Shown here piece by piece: positions 1 to 8,825 of a stretch of DNA of 64,000 nucleotides. The number at the start of each line of letters is the position of its first letter. Position 1 is the stretch's first letter. Under the pieces are notes generated by a model. It was not told the origin of the DNA. It was given only the letters and a program-made list of their open reading frames with translations, and made no database searches. Made by a program: the position numbers and the translations under genes. This DNA comes from Pelagovum pacificum (lineage in GTDB: Bacteria; Pseudomonadota; Alphaproteobacteria; Rhodobacterales; Rhodobacteraceae): assembly GCF_016134045.1 (NCBI RefSeq), contig NZ_CP065915.1, positions 2,856,501 to 2,920,500 on the forward strand, written 5' to 3'.

Positions 1-1
1 C

Positions 2-547
2 ATTCCCGGCATCATGGACGTCTACCGCGCTGGCGGCATCACCATCGCCAACGCGCCGGGCACCGGCATCGCCGACGACAAGGCGATCTACAGCTACATG
101 CCCGACATCGTGGAGTTCTACACCGGCGAGAAGGCGATCCTGCAGAACGTGCCGACGTGGCGCTGTAACGATCCCGACTCGCTGAAGTACGTGCTCGACA
201 ACCTGTCGGAGCTGGTGGTGAAGGAAGTCCACGGCTCGGGCGGCTACGGCATGCTCGTCGGCCCGGCCGCCTCCAAGAAAGAGATCGCGGCCTTCCGCGC
301 CAAGCTGGAAGCCCGGCCGAACAATTACATCGCCCAGCCGACCCTGTCGCTCTCGACGGTGCCGATCTTCACGCAGAAAGGCCTGTCGCCGCGCCACGTC
401 GACCTGCGCCCCTTCGTGCTGGTCAGCCCGGAGGGGATCAAGATCACCCCCGGTGGCCTCACGCGCGTCGCGCTGAAGAAGGGCTCGCTGGTGGTAAACT
501 CCAGCCAGGGCGGCGGCACAAAAGACACCTGGGTACTCGAGGACTGA
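2..547 (+). CDS. Circularly permuted ATP-grasp family protein (C-terminal part)
   Basis: The frame is open from the first bases of the window and reads IPGIMDVYRAGG before any start is needed, so this is the C-terminal part of a longer gene. The segment resembles circularly permuted type-2 ATP-grasp proteins (NAPGTGIADDKA, KEVHGSGGYGM, then DLRPFVL). These are presumed ATP-dependent carboxylate-amine/thiol ligases whose substrate is not established. It ends three bases before the alpha-E gene and opens the operon that also carries a transglutaminase-like protein and the Anbu peptidase, a gene set known to recur together. The family call is fairly secure; the substrate is unknown. Confidence 0.85.
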   Translation: MPGIMDVYRAGGITIANAPGTGIADDKAIYSYMPDIVEFYTGEKAILQNVPTWRCNDPDSLKYVLDNLSELVVKEVHGSGGYGMLVGPAASKKEIAAFRAKLEARPNNYIAQPTLSLSTVPIFTQKGLSPRHVDLRPFVLVSPEGIKITPGGLTRVALKKGSLVVNSSQGGGTKDTWVLED

Positions 548-550
548 CGA

Positions 551-1492
551 ATGCTGGGCAAGACGGCAAACGGCCTGTTCTGGATGTATCGCAACCTTGA
601 ACGGGCAGAGAACACCTCCCGACTGGTGGAAACGGGTGAGCGGATCGCGCTGACCCGGTCGGGCGATCATGACGATGAATGGGGGTCCATCCTCCAGACG
701 ACCGCCACCAAGGGCGCCTACCTCCAACAGCGCGACGAGGTGACGAAGGACTACGTGGTCGACTGGTTGCTGCGTTCGCCGGACAATCCCTCGTCGGTGA
801 TGTCCTGCATTTCCGCCGCGCGACAGAACGCGCGGATGACACGCACCGCCCTGACGGGCGAGACGTGGGAGGCGATGAACGGCTGCTACATGGCGCTCAA
901 GGAAGCGCTCGCCCGCAAGGTGACCGAACGCGACCTGCCCGCCGTGCTGAAGCTGATCCGCCAGCGCACCGCACTGGTGCGTGGTGCGACCCACGGCACG
1001 ATGCTGCGCAACGACGTCTATGACTTCGTGCGGATCGGGACGTTCCTCGAACGCGCCGACAACACCGCGCGGATCCTCGACGTGAAGTACTACGTGCTGC
1101 TGCCCTCGTCCTTCGCGGTCGGATCCAGCCTCGACAACGTGCAATGGGAGACGATCCTGCGCTCAGTGTCGGCGCGCGGCGGCTACCGGATGGTGCATGG
1201 CGACACGGTGACGCCTCGCGACATCGCCCAGTTCCTAATCCTCGACAAACGCATGCCGCGGAGCCTCAACTTCTGCTGCTCCAAGATGCGCGACAACCTG
1301 AACTACCTCGTGTCCGACTACGGCTTCCGGCCCGAATGCTGGGGCCAGATCGACATGCTGGTCCGGCGGTTCCTGACCCACAAGGTCGATGCCATCTTCG
1401 ATTATGGCCTGCATGAGTATATCCAGACGGTGCTGACCTCGCTCAGCGAGTTCAGCCGCCAGATTGAAATCGACTACAGGTTCTACGAGTGA
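551..1492 (+). CDS. Alpha-E domain-containing protein
   Basis: A 313-residue protein beginning MLGKTANGLFWMYRNLERAEN, the typical opening of the mostly alpha-helical 'alpha-E' family. No catalytic motif or signal peptide is visible. The family is known almost only from its operonic link to circularly permuted ATP-grasp and transglutaminase-like proteins, and is thought to act with the ATP-grasp in peptide modification; that role is inference. It starts three bases after the ATP-grasp stop and its TGA overlaps the GTG/ATG start region of the next gene, so translational coupling is likely. Confidence 0.88.
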   Translation: MLGKTANGLFWMYRNLERAENTSRLVETGERIALTRSGDHDDEWGSILQTTATKGAYLQQRDEVTKDYVVDWLLRSPDNPSSVMSCISAARQNARMTRTALTGETWEAMNGCYMALKEALARKVTERDLPAVLKLIRQRTALVRGATHGTMLRNDVYDFVRIGTFLERADNTARILDVKYYVLLPSSFAVGSSLDNVQWETILRSVSARGGYRMVHGDTVTPRDIAQFLILDKRMPRSLNFCCSKMRDNLNYLVSDYGFRPECWGQIDMLVRRFLTHKVDAIFDYGLHEYIQTVLTSLSEFSRQIEIDYRFYE

Positions 1493-1494
1493 CC

Positions 1495-2292
1495 ATGCGC
1501 CTGAAGATCAGCCATACGACGCGCTACGCCTTCGAGCGCCCGGTCTCCTACGGGTTCCAGCAACTGCGCATCACGCCCAAGCCGGTGCGCGCGCAGTCGG
1601 TGCTGCACTGGACCACGACGATCTTCGGCGGAACGAAGGAACTGGCCTACGAGGATTACAACAACAACCGGGTGGAGCTCATCAGCTTCGACCGCCATGT
1701 CGAGGAACTGACGATCCGCGCAGAGGGCGAGGTCGAGATCGCCGAGACCCACGGCGTCGTCGGCCCCCACTTCGGTCCGGCGCCGCTCTGGCTCTACCAG
1801 CGCACGACGAAGCGGACCCGCGCCGGCGCCGGCTGCCGCGCGCTGCTGAAACAGGTCGAGGGCGACACCTTGTTGTCGCGTCTGCACTTCCTTTCCGCGC
1901 TTATCCTGGATGAAGTCGCCTACGAGACGGGATCGTCGACCTCTGACTCCTCTGCCGAAGATGCGATCACCGAGGGCAAGGGCGTGTGCCAGGACCATGC
2001 CCACATCATGATCGCCTGCGCGCGCGAGATGAAATTGCCCGCCCGCTATGTCTCGGGCTACCTCATGCTCGACGATCGCACGGCGCAGGAAGCGACCCAC
2101 GCCTGGGCCGAAGCCTACCTCGAAGGTCTCGGTTGGGTCGGATTTGATGTATCTAACGGCATTTCGCCGGATATTCGCTACGTGCGTGTCGCAACTGGTA
2201 TGGACTATGCCGAGGCGGCCCCAATAACTGGAACACGAGTCGGCGGAGAGGGTGAGTCTCTCTCGGTCGAAATAGAAGTGGCACAGCAGTAA
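1495..2292 (+). CDS. Transglutaminase-like cysteine peptidase family protein
   Basis: A 265-residue protein with an N-terminal beta-sandwich region (MRLKISHTTRYAF) followed by a transglutaminase core. The expected triad is visible: Cys in GKGVCQDHAH (about residue 165), His in ATHAWAEAY (about 202) and Asp in GWVGFDVSNG (about 218). The last motif is more usually GFDPTNG, so VSN is a local variation. A GTG six bases upstream (1489), overlapping the alpha-E stop, is an alternative start; ATG at 1495 matches the usual MRL start of the family. Proteins of this type are presumed peptidases or amide-bond modifiers. It lies ten bases before the Anbu peptidase gene. Confidence 0.88.
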   Translation: MRLKISHTTRYAFERPVSYGFQQLRITPKPVRAQSVLHWTTTIFGGTKELAYEDYNNNRVELISFDRHVEELTIRAEGEVEIAETHGVVGPHFGPAPLWLYQRTTKRTRAGAGCRALLKQVEGDTLLSRLHFLSALILDEVAYETGSSTSDSSAEDAITEGKGVCQDHAHIMIACAREMKLPARYVSGYLMLDDRTAQEATHAWAEAYLEGLGWVGFDVSNGISPDIRYVRVATGMDYAEAAPITGTRVGGEGESLSVEIEVAQQ

Positions 2293-2302
2293 GAGCCCTG
2301 AA

Positions 2303-3049
2303 ATGACCTATTGTGTAGGCCTGTTCCTCGACCGGGGGCTGGTCTTCATGTCCGACACGCGCACCAACGCGGGTGTCGACAACATCTCCACCTTCCGGAA
2401 GATGTTCACGTGGGAGAAGCCGGGCGACCGGTTCATCTGCCTGATGAACTCCGGCAACCTTGCCACGACCCAGGCCGTCGTCAGCTTGCTGGAAGAACGG
2501 ACGAAGCCGCACAACGACCGCGCGCCGACCCTGTTCGCCGCGCCCTCGATGTTCCAGGTCGCACGGCTGGTGGCCGACACTCTGAAAGAGGTCATCTCCA
2601 ACCACGCCCAGACCGGGCAGCGCGCCGACAGCACCTTCAACGCAACGCTGATCCTCGGCGGCCAGGTCGCGGGTGGCCCGCCTCGCCTGTTCCTGATCTA
2701 TCCCGAAGGAAACTTCGTCGAGGCCGGCGAGGATACGCCCTTCTTCCAGATCGGCGAGACGAAGTATGGCCGCCCGATCCTCGTCCGCTCCTTCGATCCC
2801 GCGATGAGCTTCGAGGCGGCGGTGAAGCTGCTTCTCGTCAGCTTCGACTCGACGGTGAAGGCCAACCTTTCCGTCGGGCTGCCGTTCGACCTTCAGGTCT
2901 ACGAGAGCGACAGCCTCCGCGCCGGCAGCTCCACCCGGATCGAGGCGAACGATCCCTACTACCAGGCGATCTCCGACGGCTGGGGCGAAGCACTCAAGAG
3001 CGCGTTCGACAGCCTGCCCGACTTCACCTTCGACTCCGATCCCGACTAG
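2303..3049 (+). CDS. Anbu, proteasome-related peptidase
   Basis: A 248-residue protein starting MTYCVGLFLDRGLVFMSD. After Met removal a threonine becomes N-terminal, as in proteasome beta subunits and HslV. Asp17 (FMSDTR) and a lysine at mature position 32 lie where the proteasome Asp17/Lys33 pair is expected. The sequence and its operon partners (ATP-grasp, alpha-E, transglutaminase) match Anbu, the 'ancestral beta subunit' peptidase, whose physiological substrate is unresolved and which lacks a dedicated ATPase partner. No unfoldase gene is nearby here either. It is the last gene of the operon; the pxp genes begin 75 bases downstream. Confidence 0.88.
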   Translation: MTYCVGLFLDRGLVFMSDTRTNAGVDNISTFRKMFTWEKPGDRFICLMNSGNLATTQAVVSLLEERTKPHNDRAPTLFAAPSMFQVARLVADTLKEVISNHAQTGQRADSTFNATLILGGQVAGGPPRLFLIYPEGNFVEAGEDTPFFQIGETKYGRPILVRSFDPAMSFEAAVKLLLVSFDSTVKANLSVGLPFDLQVYESDSLRAGSSTRIEANDPYYQAISDGWGEALKSAFDSLPDFTFDSDPD

Positions 3050-3124
3050 GCCCGCCCGCCGCCGCCCCCTTGTGATCGCCGCCGCGCCGTCCCACAAACG
3101 GCGGGTGGAACGAGGAGAGTGCGC

Positions 3125-3778
3125 ATGACGATCCGGATCACCCGCATGGGCGCCGAGGGGCTGCTCCTCGACGCTGCGGGGGGCAGTTTCTCCGAACAGG
3201 TGCAATCCCGCATCTTCGCCGTCGCAGCCGCGCTCCGCGACCGGCCCGGCGTGTCCGAGATCGTGCCGGGCATGAACAACCTGATGATCGAGGCCGACGC
3301 GACCCGCCTGCCCGGCGACGCTGCAGAAGCGCTGCTGCAGGAGCTCTGGACCGACGCGCCCGAAGCCACGACCGGCGGGGCGGAGATCGAGATCCCCGTC
3401 ACCTACGGCGGCGAGATCGCCGAGGATCTCGACCTTTGGGCCGATCACGCCGGCATGACCCGCGACGAGGCGATCCGCCTCCATTCCGAGGCGACCTATT
3501 CGGTCGCCGCCGTCGGCGCGATGCCGGGGTTCGGCTATCTCTCGGGTCTCGATCCGCGCCTCGCGATGCGACGTCGCAAGGTGCCGCGCGGCAAGCTGCA
3601 CGAGGGCTCCGTCATCATCGGCGGTGCGCAGGCCGGGGTCATGCCGACGACCGCGCCGTCCGGCTGGCACGTCATCGGCTTCACCGAGGTCCGCCTCTTC
3701 GACCCGCACGCCGACGATCCCTGCCTGTTCCACCCCGGCGACCGGGTTCGCTTCACCGTCAAGGACATCCTGCCGTGA
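3125..3778 (+). CDS. pxpB: 5-oxoprolinase subunit PxpB (KipI family)
   Basis: A 217-residue protein of the KipI/PxpB family, subunit B of the ATP-dependent 5-oxoprolinase that opens pyroglutamate to glutamate. Family landmarks are PGMNNLMIE, EIPVTYGGEIAEDL and the later PGFGYLSGLDPRL and FHPGDRVRF. The ATG at 3125 has GAGGAG seven bases upstream, which is better placed than for a GTG at 3119. Its stop overlaps the GTG start of pxpC. PxpB and PxpC together are homologous to the carboxyltransferase region of urea carboxylase, which matters because biotin carboxylase and carrier genes sit directly next door. Confidence 0.9.
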   Translation: MTIRITRMGAEGLLLDAAGGSFSEQVQSRIFAVAAALRDRPGVSEIVPGMNNLMIEADATRLPGDAAEALLQELWTDAPEATTGGAEIEIPVTYGGEIAEDLDLWADHAGMTRDEAIRLHSEATYSVAAVGAMPGFGYLSGLDPRLAMRRRKVPRGKLHEGSVIIGGAQAGVMPTTAPSGWHVIGFTEVRLFDPHADDPCLFHPGDRVRFTVKDILP

Positions 3779-4749
3779 TCGAGATCCTGAAGAGCGGCCC
3801 CGCCAACGCCATCCACGACCTCGGCCGTCCCGGCCTGCTGCATCTCGGCATCAGCCGTGCCGGTGCGATGGACCGCCTCGCCTTCGCGCTCGGCAACGCG
3901 CTGCTCGGCAACCCGCCCGGCGCGGCGGCGATCGAGGTAGCGATGTTCCCCTTCCGCGTCCGATTCGAGGCCGACACCTGCATCGCGCTCACCGGCGCCG
4001 ACGCAGAGGCGAGCCTCGACGGTCGCCGCCTGCCCCCCGCCTGGGTGCTGCCGGTCAAGGCCGGGCAGGAGCTGACGCTCGGCGGCACCGACATAGGCGC
4101 ACGCGCCTACATCTCAATTGCAGGCGGGATCGATGTGCCCGAGGTGCTCGGCTCCCGCTCCACCGACCTCAAGTCCGGGTTCGGTGGGCTCGACGGGCGC
4201 GGCCTCGCCAAGGGCGACCGGCTGCCCATCGGCGCGAGCGACCTCGCCCTGCCCGCCTCCGGCCACGGTCCGCTGCTGCCCGATGACGTGGCTGCCTTCT
4301 GGCAATCCGGCGCGACCACCGCAGAGGTCCGCATGATCCCCGCCGCCGAACATGACGACTTCACCGAAGACTCGCGCTCGGCCTTCTTCGAGACCGACTG
4401 GCTCATCACGAACGAGGCGAACCGCATGGGCTATCGCCTCGAGGGGCCCGACCTGACGACAACCGAGGATATCGAGCTGTTCTCTCACGGACTGCTGCCC
4501 GGAACCGTACAGGTGCCCAGATCCGGACAGCCGATCGTGCAGCTCGCCGATGCCAACACCTGCGGCGGTTATTGCAAGATCGGCGTGGTGATTGCCGAGG
4601 ACCTCTGGAAGTTCGCACAGTTCCGCCCCGGCGGCACGCTGCGGTTCCGGACCTGTTCCGTGGACGAAGCCCTCGAAGCCCGCACTGCGCGCATGGCGTG
4701 GCTCGACGGCATCCGCGCTCAGTCGAGCGCGACCACGGCGGCGGCGTAA
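3775..4749 (+). CDS. pxpC: 5-oxoprolinase subunit PxpC (KipA family, biotin-dependent carboxyltransferase fold)
   Basis: A 324-residue protein beginning at a GTG that overlaps the pxpB stop (GTGA). Motifs typical of KipA/PxpC include NAIHDLGRPGLLHLGI near the N-terminus, the GNPPGAAAIE segment and, near the C-terminus, VQVPRSGQPIVQLADANTCGGY. It is presumed to form a heteromeric complex with PxpB and to cooperate with PxpA in 5-oxoproline hydrolysis. The last 31 bases overlap the 3' end of the convergent biotinyl-domain gene. The family is also annotated as biotin-dependent carboxyltransferase because of its urea-carboxylase homology. Confidence 0.9.
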   Translation: MIEILKSGPANAIHDLGRPGLLHLGISRAGAMDRLAFALGNALLGNPPGAAAIEVAMFPFRVRFEADTCIALTGADAEASLDGRRLPPAWVLPVKAGQELTLGGTDIGARAYISIAGGIDVPEVLGSRSTDLKSGFGGLDGRGLAKGDRLPIGASDLALPASGHGPLLPDDVAAFWQSGATTAEVRMIPAAEHDDFTEDSRSAFFETDWLITNEANRMGYRLEGPDLTTTEDIELFSHGLLPGTVQVPRSGQPIVQLADANTCGGYCKIGVVIAEDLWKFAQFRPGGTLRFRTCSVDEALEARTARMAWLDGIRAQSSATTAAA

Positions 4750-5105
4750 CCCACCAGCGCCCCGTCCTCGCCCAGGACCTCGGCCACGGTGCCGCTCGTC
4801 TCCGCGACGACGGGCACCAGCTGCCCCGCCGCTTCGACGAAAGCCACGTAGTCACCGGCCTCGACCCGGTCGCCGACCGAAACCTCCGGCGCGGACCGTT
4901 GCGGATGCACCAGTCGCAGGACGCCGAACTCCGCCGTCTTCACGACCGTCCGCTCCGGCACCTCGGCCACCGGCGCCGCAGCAGGCGCGGCAACCGCGCC
5001 GCCCCGCTTCAACAACACCCGGATGCCGCCCGTCTCGCGCTCGATCTCCGCAAGCCCGTCATCCGACAGGCGTGCCGCCAGGGCCTCGATCTCCTCAAGC
5101 GTCAT
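4719..5105 (-). CDS. Biotinyl/lipoyl-like carrier protein lacking the biotin lysine
   Basis: A 128-residue protein whose domain order copies an acetyl-CoA carboxylase carrier protein: a short N-terminal helical region ([11 protein letters not shown]), an Ala/Pro linker (about residues 38-47) and a C-terminal biotinyl-type beta barrel ([18 protein letters not shown]). Where a real carrier has EAMKM, this one has EAAGQ, so the biotin-accepting lysine is absent. It is therefore unlikely to be biotinylated. It overlaps the start of the biotin carboxylase gene by 11 bases and is the last gene of the accB-accC operon. It may be a structural or regulatory paralogue, or a decaying duplicate; the intact frame and tight packing favour the former. 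Confidence 0.72.
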   Translation of the reverse strand: MTLEEIEALAARLSDDGLAEIERETGGIRVLLKRGGAVAAPAAAPVAEVPERTVVKTAEFGVLRLVHPQRSAPEVSVGDRVEAGDYVAFVEAAGQLVPVVAETSGTVAEVLGEDGALVGYAAAVVALD

Positions 5106-6465
5106 CGTCTGTCCCCCAGAGCGTCCCGGCCTCGATGATCGCCTCGAGGTGATGAATGTCGAAGCCCCCCTCGGCGAAGCCCGGCTCGTCCATCAGCCGC
5201 ATCTGCAAGGCGGCGTTCGTCACCAGCTCCCCGCTGTCGAGCTCCGCCAACACGCCCTTCATCCGCGCGATTGCTTCCGCCCGGTCGCGGCCGTGCGCGA
5301 TCACCTTGGCGACCAGAGAGTCGTAATGCGGCGGCACTTCGTAGCCGGGGTACAGATGGCTTTCGACCCGGATGCCCGGCCCGCCCGGCGGCACCCATTG
5401 GTCCGCAACGCCCGGCGCGGGGGCGAAACTGCGCGGGTCCTCGGCATTGATCCGGCACTCCACCGCGTGGCCGTCGAAGGTGATGTCGCCCTGCTCGAAT
5501 GGCAGCGGATGGCCCTGCGCGACCCGGATGCCCTCGGCGACGATGTCGACGCCGCTCACCATCTCGGTCACGGGATGTTCGACCTGCACCCGGGTGTTCA
5601 TCTCGATGAAGAAGAAGTCGCCGTCCTCGTAGAGGAACTCGAACGTGCCCGCCCCGACATAGCCGATTTCGCGGCAGGCGGCGGCGCAGCGCTCGCCGAT
5701 CTCCGCCACGACCTCGCGCGGGATGCCGGGCGCGGGGGCCTCCTCGATCACCTTCTGGTGGCGGCGCTGCATGGAGCAGTCCCGCTCGCCCAGCCAGACG
5801 GCGTTGCCGTGGGTATCGGCCAGCACCTGTATCTCGACATGGCGCGGATGTTCGAGGAAGCGCTCGGCATAGACCTCCGGGTTGCCGAAGGCGCGGCCGG
5901 CCTCCGCCCGCGTGGTCGACACCGCCCCGGCCAGATCACCGGCGGAGCGCACGATCCGCATGCCACGTCCGCCACCGCCACCGGCGGCCTTCACGATCAG
6001 GGGAAAGCCGATGTCCTCCCCGATCCGCGCGATCTCGTCCGGGTCCTTCGGCAACGCCCCGTCGGAGCCCGGCACGCAGGGAACCCCGGCCTCCGTCATC
6101 GCGCGTTTCGCGGCGACCTTGTCGCCCATCGTGCGGATCACGCCCGACGGCGGACCGATGAAGGTCAGCCCCGCCCGCTCCACCGCCTCGGCGAAGTCCG
6201 CGTTTTCCGACAGGAAACCGTAACCCGGATGGATCGCGTCCGCCCCGGTCAGCTCCGCCGCCCGGATGAGGCGTGGAATGGACAGGTAGCTCTCCGCCGA
6301 GGCCGCAGGCCCGATGCAGAGCGACCGATCCGCCAGCGCGACATGCCTGAGCGACGCATCCGCTTCCGAGTGTACAGCGACCGTCGACAGCCCCAGTTCC
6401 CGGCAGGCCCGCAGGATACGCAGGGCGATCTCACCCCGGTTCGCGATCAGAACGGTGGAGACCAT
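5095..6465 (-). CDS. accC: Biotin carboxylase (AccC family)
   Basis: A 456-residue ATP-grasp biotin carboxylase that carboxylates carrier-bound biotin using ATP and bicarbonate. Seen in order: the N-terminal [13 protein letters not shown], the glycine-rich ATP loop [11 protein letters not shown], the [16 protein letters not shown] motif and the catalytic [16 protein letters not shown]. Length matches AccC. It sits in a small minus-strand operon (carrier, carboxylase, degenerate carrier) embedded between pxpBC and pxpA. That position suggests service to a PxpBC-type carboxyltransferase rather than to housekeeping fatty-acid synthesis, although the latter cannot be excluded. The start ATG abuts the carrier gene stop. 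Confidence 0.92.
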   Translation of the reverse strand: MVSTVLIANRGEIALRILRACRELGLSTVAVHSEADASLRHVALADRSLCIGPAASAESYLSIPRLIRAAELTGADAIHPGYGFLSENADFAEAVERAGLTFIGPPSGVIRTMGDKVAAKRAMTEAGVPCVPGSDGALPKDPDEIARIGEDIGFPLIVKAAGGGGGRGMRIVRSAGDLAGAVSTTRAEAGRAFGNPEVYAERFLEHPRHVEIQVLADTHGNAVWLGERDCSMQRRHQKVIEEAPAPGIPREVVAEIGERCAAACREIGYVGAGTFEFLYEDGDFFFIEMNTRVQVEHPVTEMVSGVDIVAEGIRVAQGHPLPFEQGDITFDGHAVECRINAEDPRSFAPAPGVADQWVPPGGPGIRVESHLYPGYEVPPHYDSLVAKVIAHGRDRAEAIARMKGVLAELDSGELVTNAALQMRLMDEPGFAEGGFDIHHLEAIIEAGTLWGTDDDA

Positions 6466-6881
6466 CAGCCCGCCCCGAGCGTGAACAGCAGGTCACCCTT
6501 GGCGACCATCTTGCCGTTCTCCACGTGGATCGTTTCGACCACACCGGCCTGCTCGGTTTCCACTTCGGTGAACATCTTCATCGCCTCGAGCAGCCCGAGC
6601 GTCTGCCCCGCCTCGACCTTGCTGCCCTCCTCGACAAAAGCCGGCTCCTCCGGCGAGGGCGCACGATAGAAGCAGCCGGGCATCGCCGCGCGCACTTCGA
6701 TCCCCGACGACGCGGGGGCCTCGGGCGCAGCCGCCTCGACCGGCGACGTGGTGGCAGGCACGGACGCGGTCGCCCCGCCGAGGACGAGCCGGATGCGCTC
6801 GCCCTCCGCCTCGTATTCCAGTTCCGACAGGCCCTGCCGTTTCATCAGCGCGATCAGCCCGTCGATGAAGTCACGATCCAT
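6465..6881 (-). CDS. accB: Biotin carboxyl carrier protein
   Basis: A 138-residue AccB-type protein with an N-terminal helical segment ([17 protein letters not shown]), an Ala/Pro/Thr-rich linker and a C-terminal biotinyl domain containing the intact acceptor motif LLEAMKM. The frame stays open upstream to a TTG, but the chosen ATG gives the canonical start of the family. It is the first gene of the minus-strand operon and is divergent from pxpA, 122 bases away. Together with AccC and the PxpB/PxpC pair it supplies all the module types of a biotin-dependent carboxylase of the urea carboxylase kind. Confidence 0.9.
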   Translation of the reverse strand: MDRDFIDGLIALMKRQGLSELEYEAEGERIRLVLGGATASVPATTSPVEAAAPEAPASSGIEVRAAMPGCFYRAPSPEEPAFVEEGSKVEAGQTLGLLEAMKMFTEVETEQAGVVETIHVENGKMVAKGDLLFTLGAG

Positions 6882-7003
6882 GAGACACTCCGTTATCCGC
6901 GCCATCCTGTCCCTGACCGGCGGGCTCCGCAAGGCACCCTTCCGCCCGGCATCCCGATGTGGTCTGCTGCGCCCGAACGCCCTGCCCCAAGACGGAGGAC
7001 CCC

Positions 7004-7786
7004 ATGAGCAGAACCCTGAGCGTCGACCTCAACTCCGACATGGGCGAAGGCTTTGGCACCTGGAAGAAGGGCGACGACGCCGCGATCCTGAAGATCGTGA
7101 GCTCCGCCAACGTCGCCTGCGGCCTGCATGCCGGTGACCCGGAGATCATGGTCGAGACCTTCCGCATGGCCAAGGAGAACGGCGTCGCCATCGGCGCGCA
7201 TCCGGGCTTTCCGGACCTCTGGGGCTTCGGCCGCCGCCCGATGCCCTACACGCCGGGCGAGATCGAACGCCTCGTCGCCTACCAGATCGGCGCGGCGCAG
7301 GCGCTAGCGTCCTACGCGGGACATGAGATCACCTACGTCAAACCGCACGGTGCGCTCGGCAACATGGCCGGCGCGGATCGCAAGATCGGCGACGCCGTGA
7401 CCCGCGCAATCCTCGGTGTCGACCGCTCGCTCGTCTCGCTGTCGATCGCAATGGGGGCGCAGGATGTCTCCGCCCGCGAGGCCGGGCTCACCGTCGCGTC
7501 CGAGATCTTCGCCGACCGCGCCTATACCGAGGAGGGGCTGCTGGTCTCCCGCTCCGAGCCCGGCGCGGTGATCCACGATGCCGAGGCCGCCGCCGCCCGC
7601 GCGGTACGCATGGTCAGGAACGGCGCGATCGAGACGGTCTCGGGCCAGCGGCTCGAGACGCCGATCGACTCGATCTGCGTCCACAGCGACACGCCGACCG
7701 CGGTCGCCATCGCGGCCGGGGTCCGCGAGGGGCTCGAGGCAGCCGGGATCGCGGTCAAGAGCTTCATCGAGGGAGCGCGCGCATGA
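7004..7786 (+). CDS. pxpA: 5-oxoprolinase subunit PxpA (LamB/YcsF family)
   Basis: A 260-residue LamB/YcsF family protein, subunit A of the PxpABC 5-oxoprolinase. The diagnostic N-terminal VDLNSDMGEGFG and the SANVACGLHAGDP and IGAHPGFPD motifs are present, as is YVKPHGALGN. The ATG at 7004 has GGAGG six bases upstream. It overlaps the following lactonase gene by ATGA. It is separated from pxpBC by the opposite-strand carrier/carboxylase operon, so the three oxoprolinase subunits are not in a single transcript here. Confidence 0.93.
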   Translation: MSRTLSVDLNSDMGEGFGTWKKGDDAAILKIVSSANVACGLHAGDPEIMVETFRMAKENGVAIGAHPGFPDLWGFGRRPMPYTPGEIERLVAYQIGAAQALASYAGHEITYVKPHGALGNMAGADRKIGDAVTRAILGVDRSLVSLSIAMGAQDVSAREAGLTVASEIFADRAYTEEGLLVSRSEPGAVIHDAEAAAARAVRMVRNGAIETVSGQRLETPIDSICVHSDTPTAVAIAAGVREGLEAAGIAVKSFIEGARA

Positions 7787-8814
7787 AACTCGATTTCCTT
7801 GTGGGCAGCTATTCCAAGGCCCCCGACGGGGGCATTTTCCGCGTCGAGGCCGACACCGACGACCTCGCCTCCGCAACTGTCACGCTCGCCGCGCCCGCCG
7901 ATGAACCCTCGTGGATCACCTGGACGCCGGAGCGCACGCACCTGATCGCGGTCGAGGAACGGCTGCTGGAGGACGCGCCGAAAATCCACGCCTTCTCCGC
8001 CACCGGAAACGCGCTGACCCCGACCGGCACGGCGCCACTGCCGGGAATGCAGGCCTGCCACATCGGCGTCCACCCGCATCACCCGCTCGCGGTGAGCTGC
8101 CACTACGGCGACGGGTCCTTCGCGCTCTGGCAGGTGGCGGGCGACGGTCTGCCGCGCCAGCGACAGTCGCTGCGGCAGGAGGGCTCCGGCCCGAACCGCG
8201 ACCGGCAGGACGGGCCGCACGCCCACTTCTGCGCCTTCATAGATGGCGGAGACGGTTTCCTCGTTGCCGATCTCGGCTCCGACGCGATTCACCATTACCG
8301 GCTGGGCGATCCCGCGACCGATCCGGCGGCGAGCTACGTCGGCAGCATCGCCCTGCCCCCCGGCTGCGGCCCGCGACATTTCACGGTCGAAGGCGAGGGT
8401 GCCCGCCTGACGGTCGCCTGCGAGCTGGACGAGACCTTGCGGATCTACACCCGCGACGGCGACGGCTGGACCGCCGCGGGCACGGTTGAGCCGTTCGGCC
8501 CATGCGATGTCGAAGGAGCGATCTCCGCGATCCGGCTCAGCGAGGATGGTAAGTTCCTCTACGTGGCCGGGCGCCGCCAGCGCGAGGTCGCGGTGCTCGC
8601 CACCGGTCCCGGCCTGCCGGAGGTCGTCGCCCGCACGGAGGTCGGCGGCCGCACGCCGCGCGACATGGTGATCGCCCCGACAGGCAGCCTGCTGATCGTC
8701 GCCAATCAGGACAGCTCCGCTCTGACCTTCTTCGCCCGCGATCCCGACAAAGGCACCCTGACCCGCATCGGCGGAGACGTTGCTGTGCCGACCCCTTCCT
8801 GCATCCTGTTCTGA
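7783..8814 (+). CDS. Lactonase family protein (6-phosphogluconolactonase-like beta-propeller)
   Basis: A 343-residue protein resembling the seven-bladed lactonase family (Pgl/carboxy-muconate cyclase type). Visible family signatures are FLVGSYSK at the N-terminus, GSGPNRDRQDGPHAH in the middle and CGPRHF and RTPRDM later. No signal peptide is apparent, so it is probably cytoplasmic. It overlaps pxpA by four bases and is translationally coupled to it. The substrate is unknown; a lactone or lactam-like intermediate connected with the oxoprolinase cluster is possible but only inferred. Confidence 0.82.
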   Translation: MKLDFLVGSYSKAPDGGIFRVEADTDDLASATVTLAAPADEPSWITWTPERTHLIAVEERLLEDAPKIHAFSATGNALTPTGTAPLPGMQACHIGVHPHHPLAVSCHYGDGSFALWQVAGDGLPRQRQSLRQEGSGPNRDRQDGPHAHFCAFIDGGDGFLVADLGSDAIHHYRLGDPATDPAASYVGSIALPPGCGPRHFTVEGEGARLTVACELDETLRIYTRDGDGWTAAGTVEPFGPCDVEGAISAIRLSEDGKFLYVAGRRQREVAVLATGPGLPEVVARTEVGGRTPRDMVIAPTGSLLIVANQDSSALTFFARDPDKGTLTRIGGDVAVPTPSCILF

Positions 8815-8825
8815 AAGGACCCGCC

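Noticed and set aside
2153..3733. Minus-strand open frame of 526 codons across Anbu and pxpB
   Set aside because: It crosses two real plus-strand genes and their gap; composition is that of an antisense frame.
5023..6669. Plus-strand open frame of about 550 codons opposite the biotin carboxylase
   Set aside because: Antisense to accC, which carries all catalytic motifs; no ribosome site or domain.
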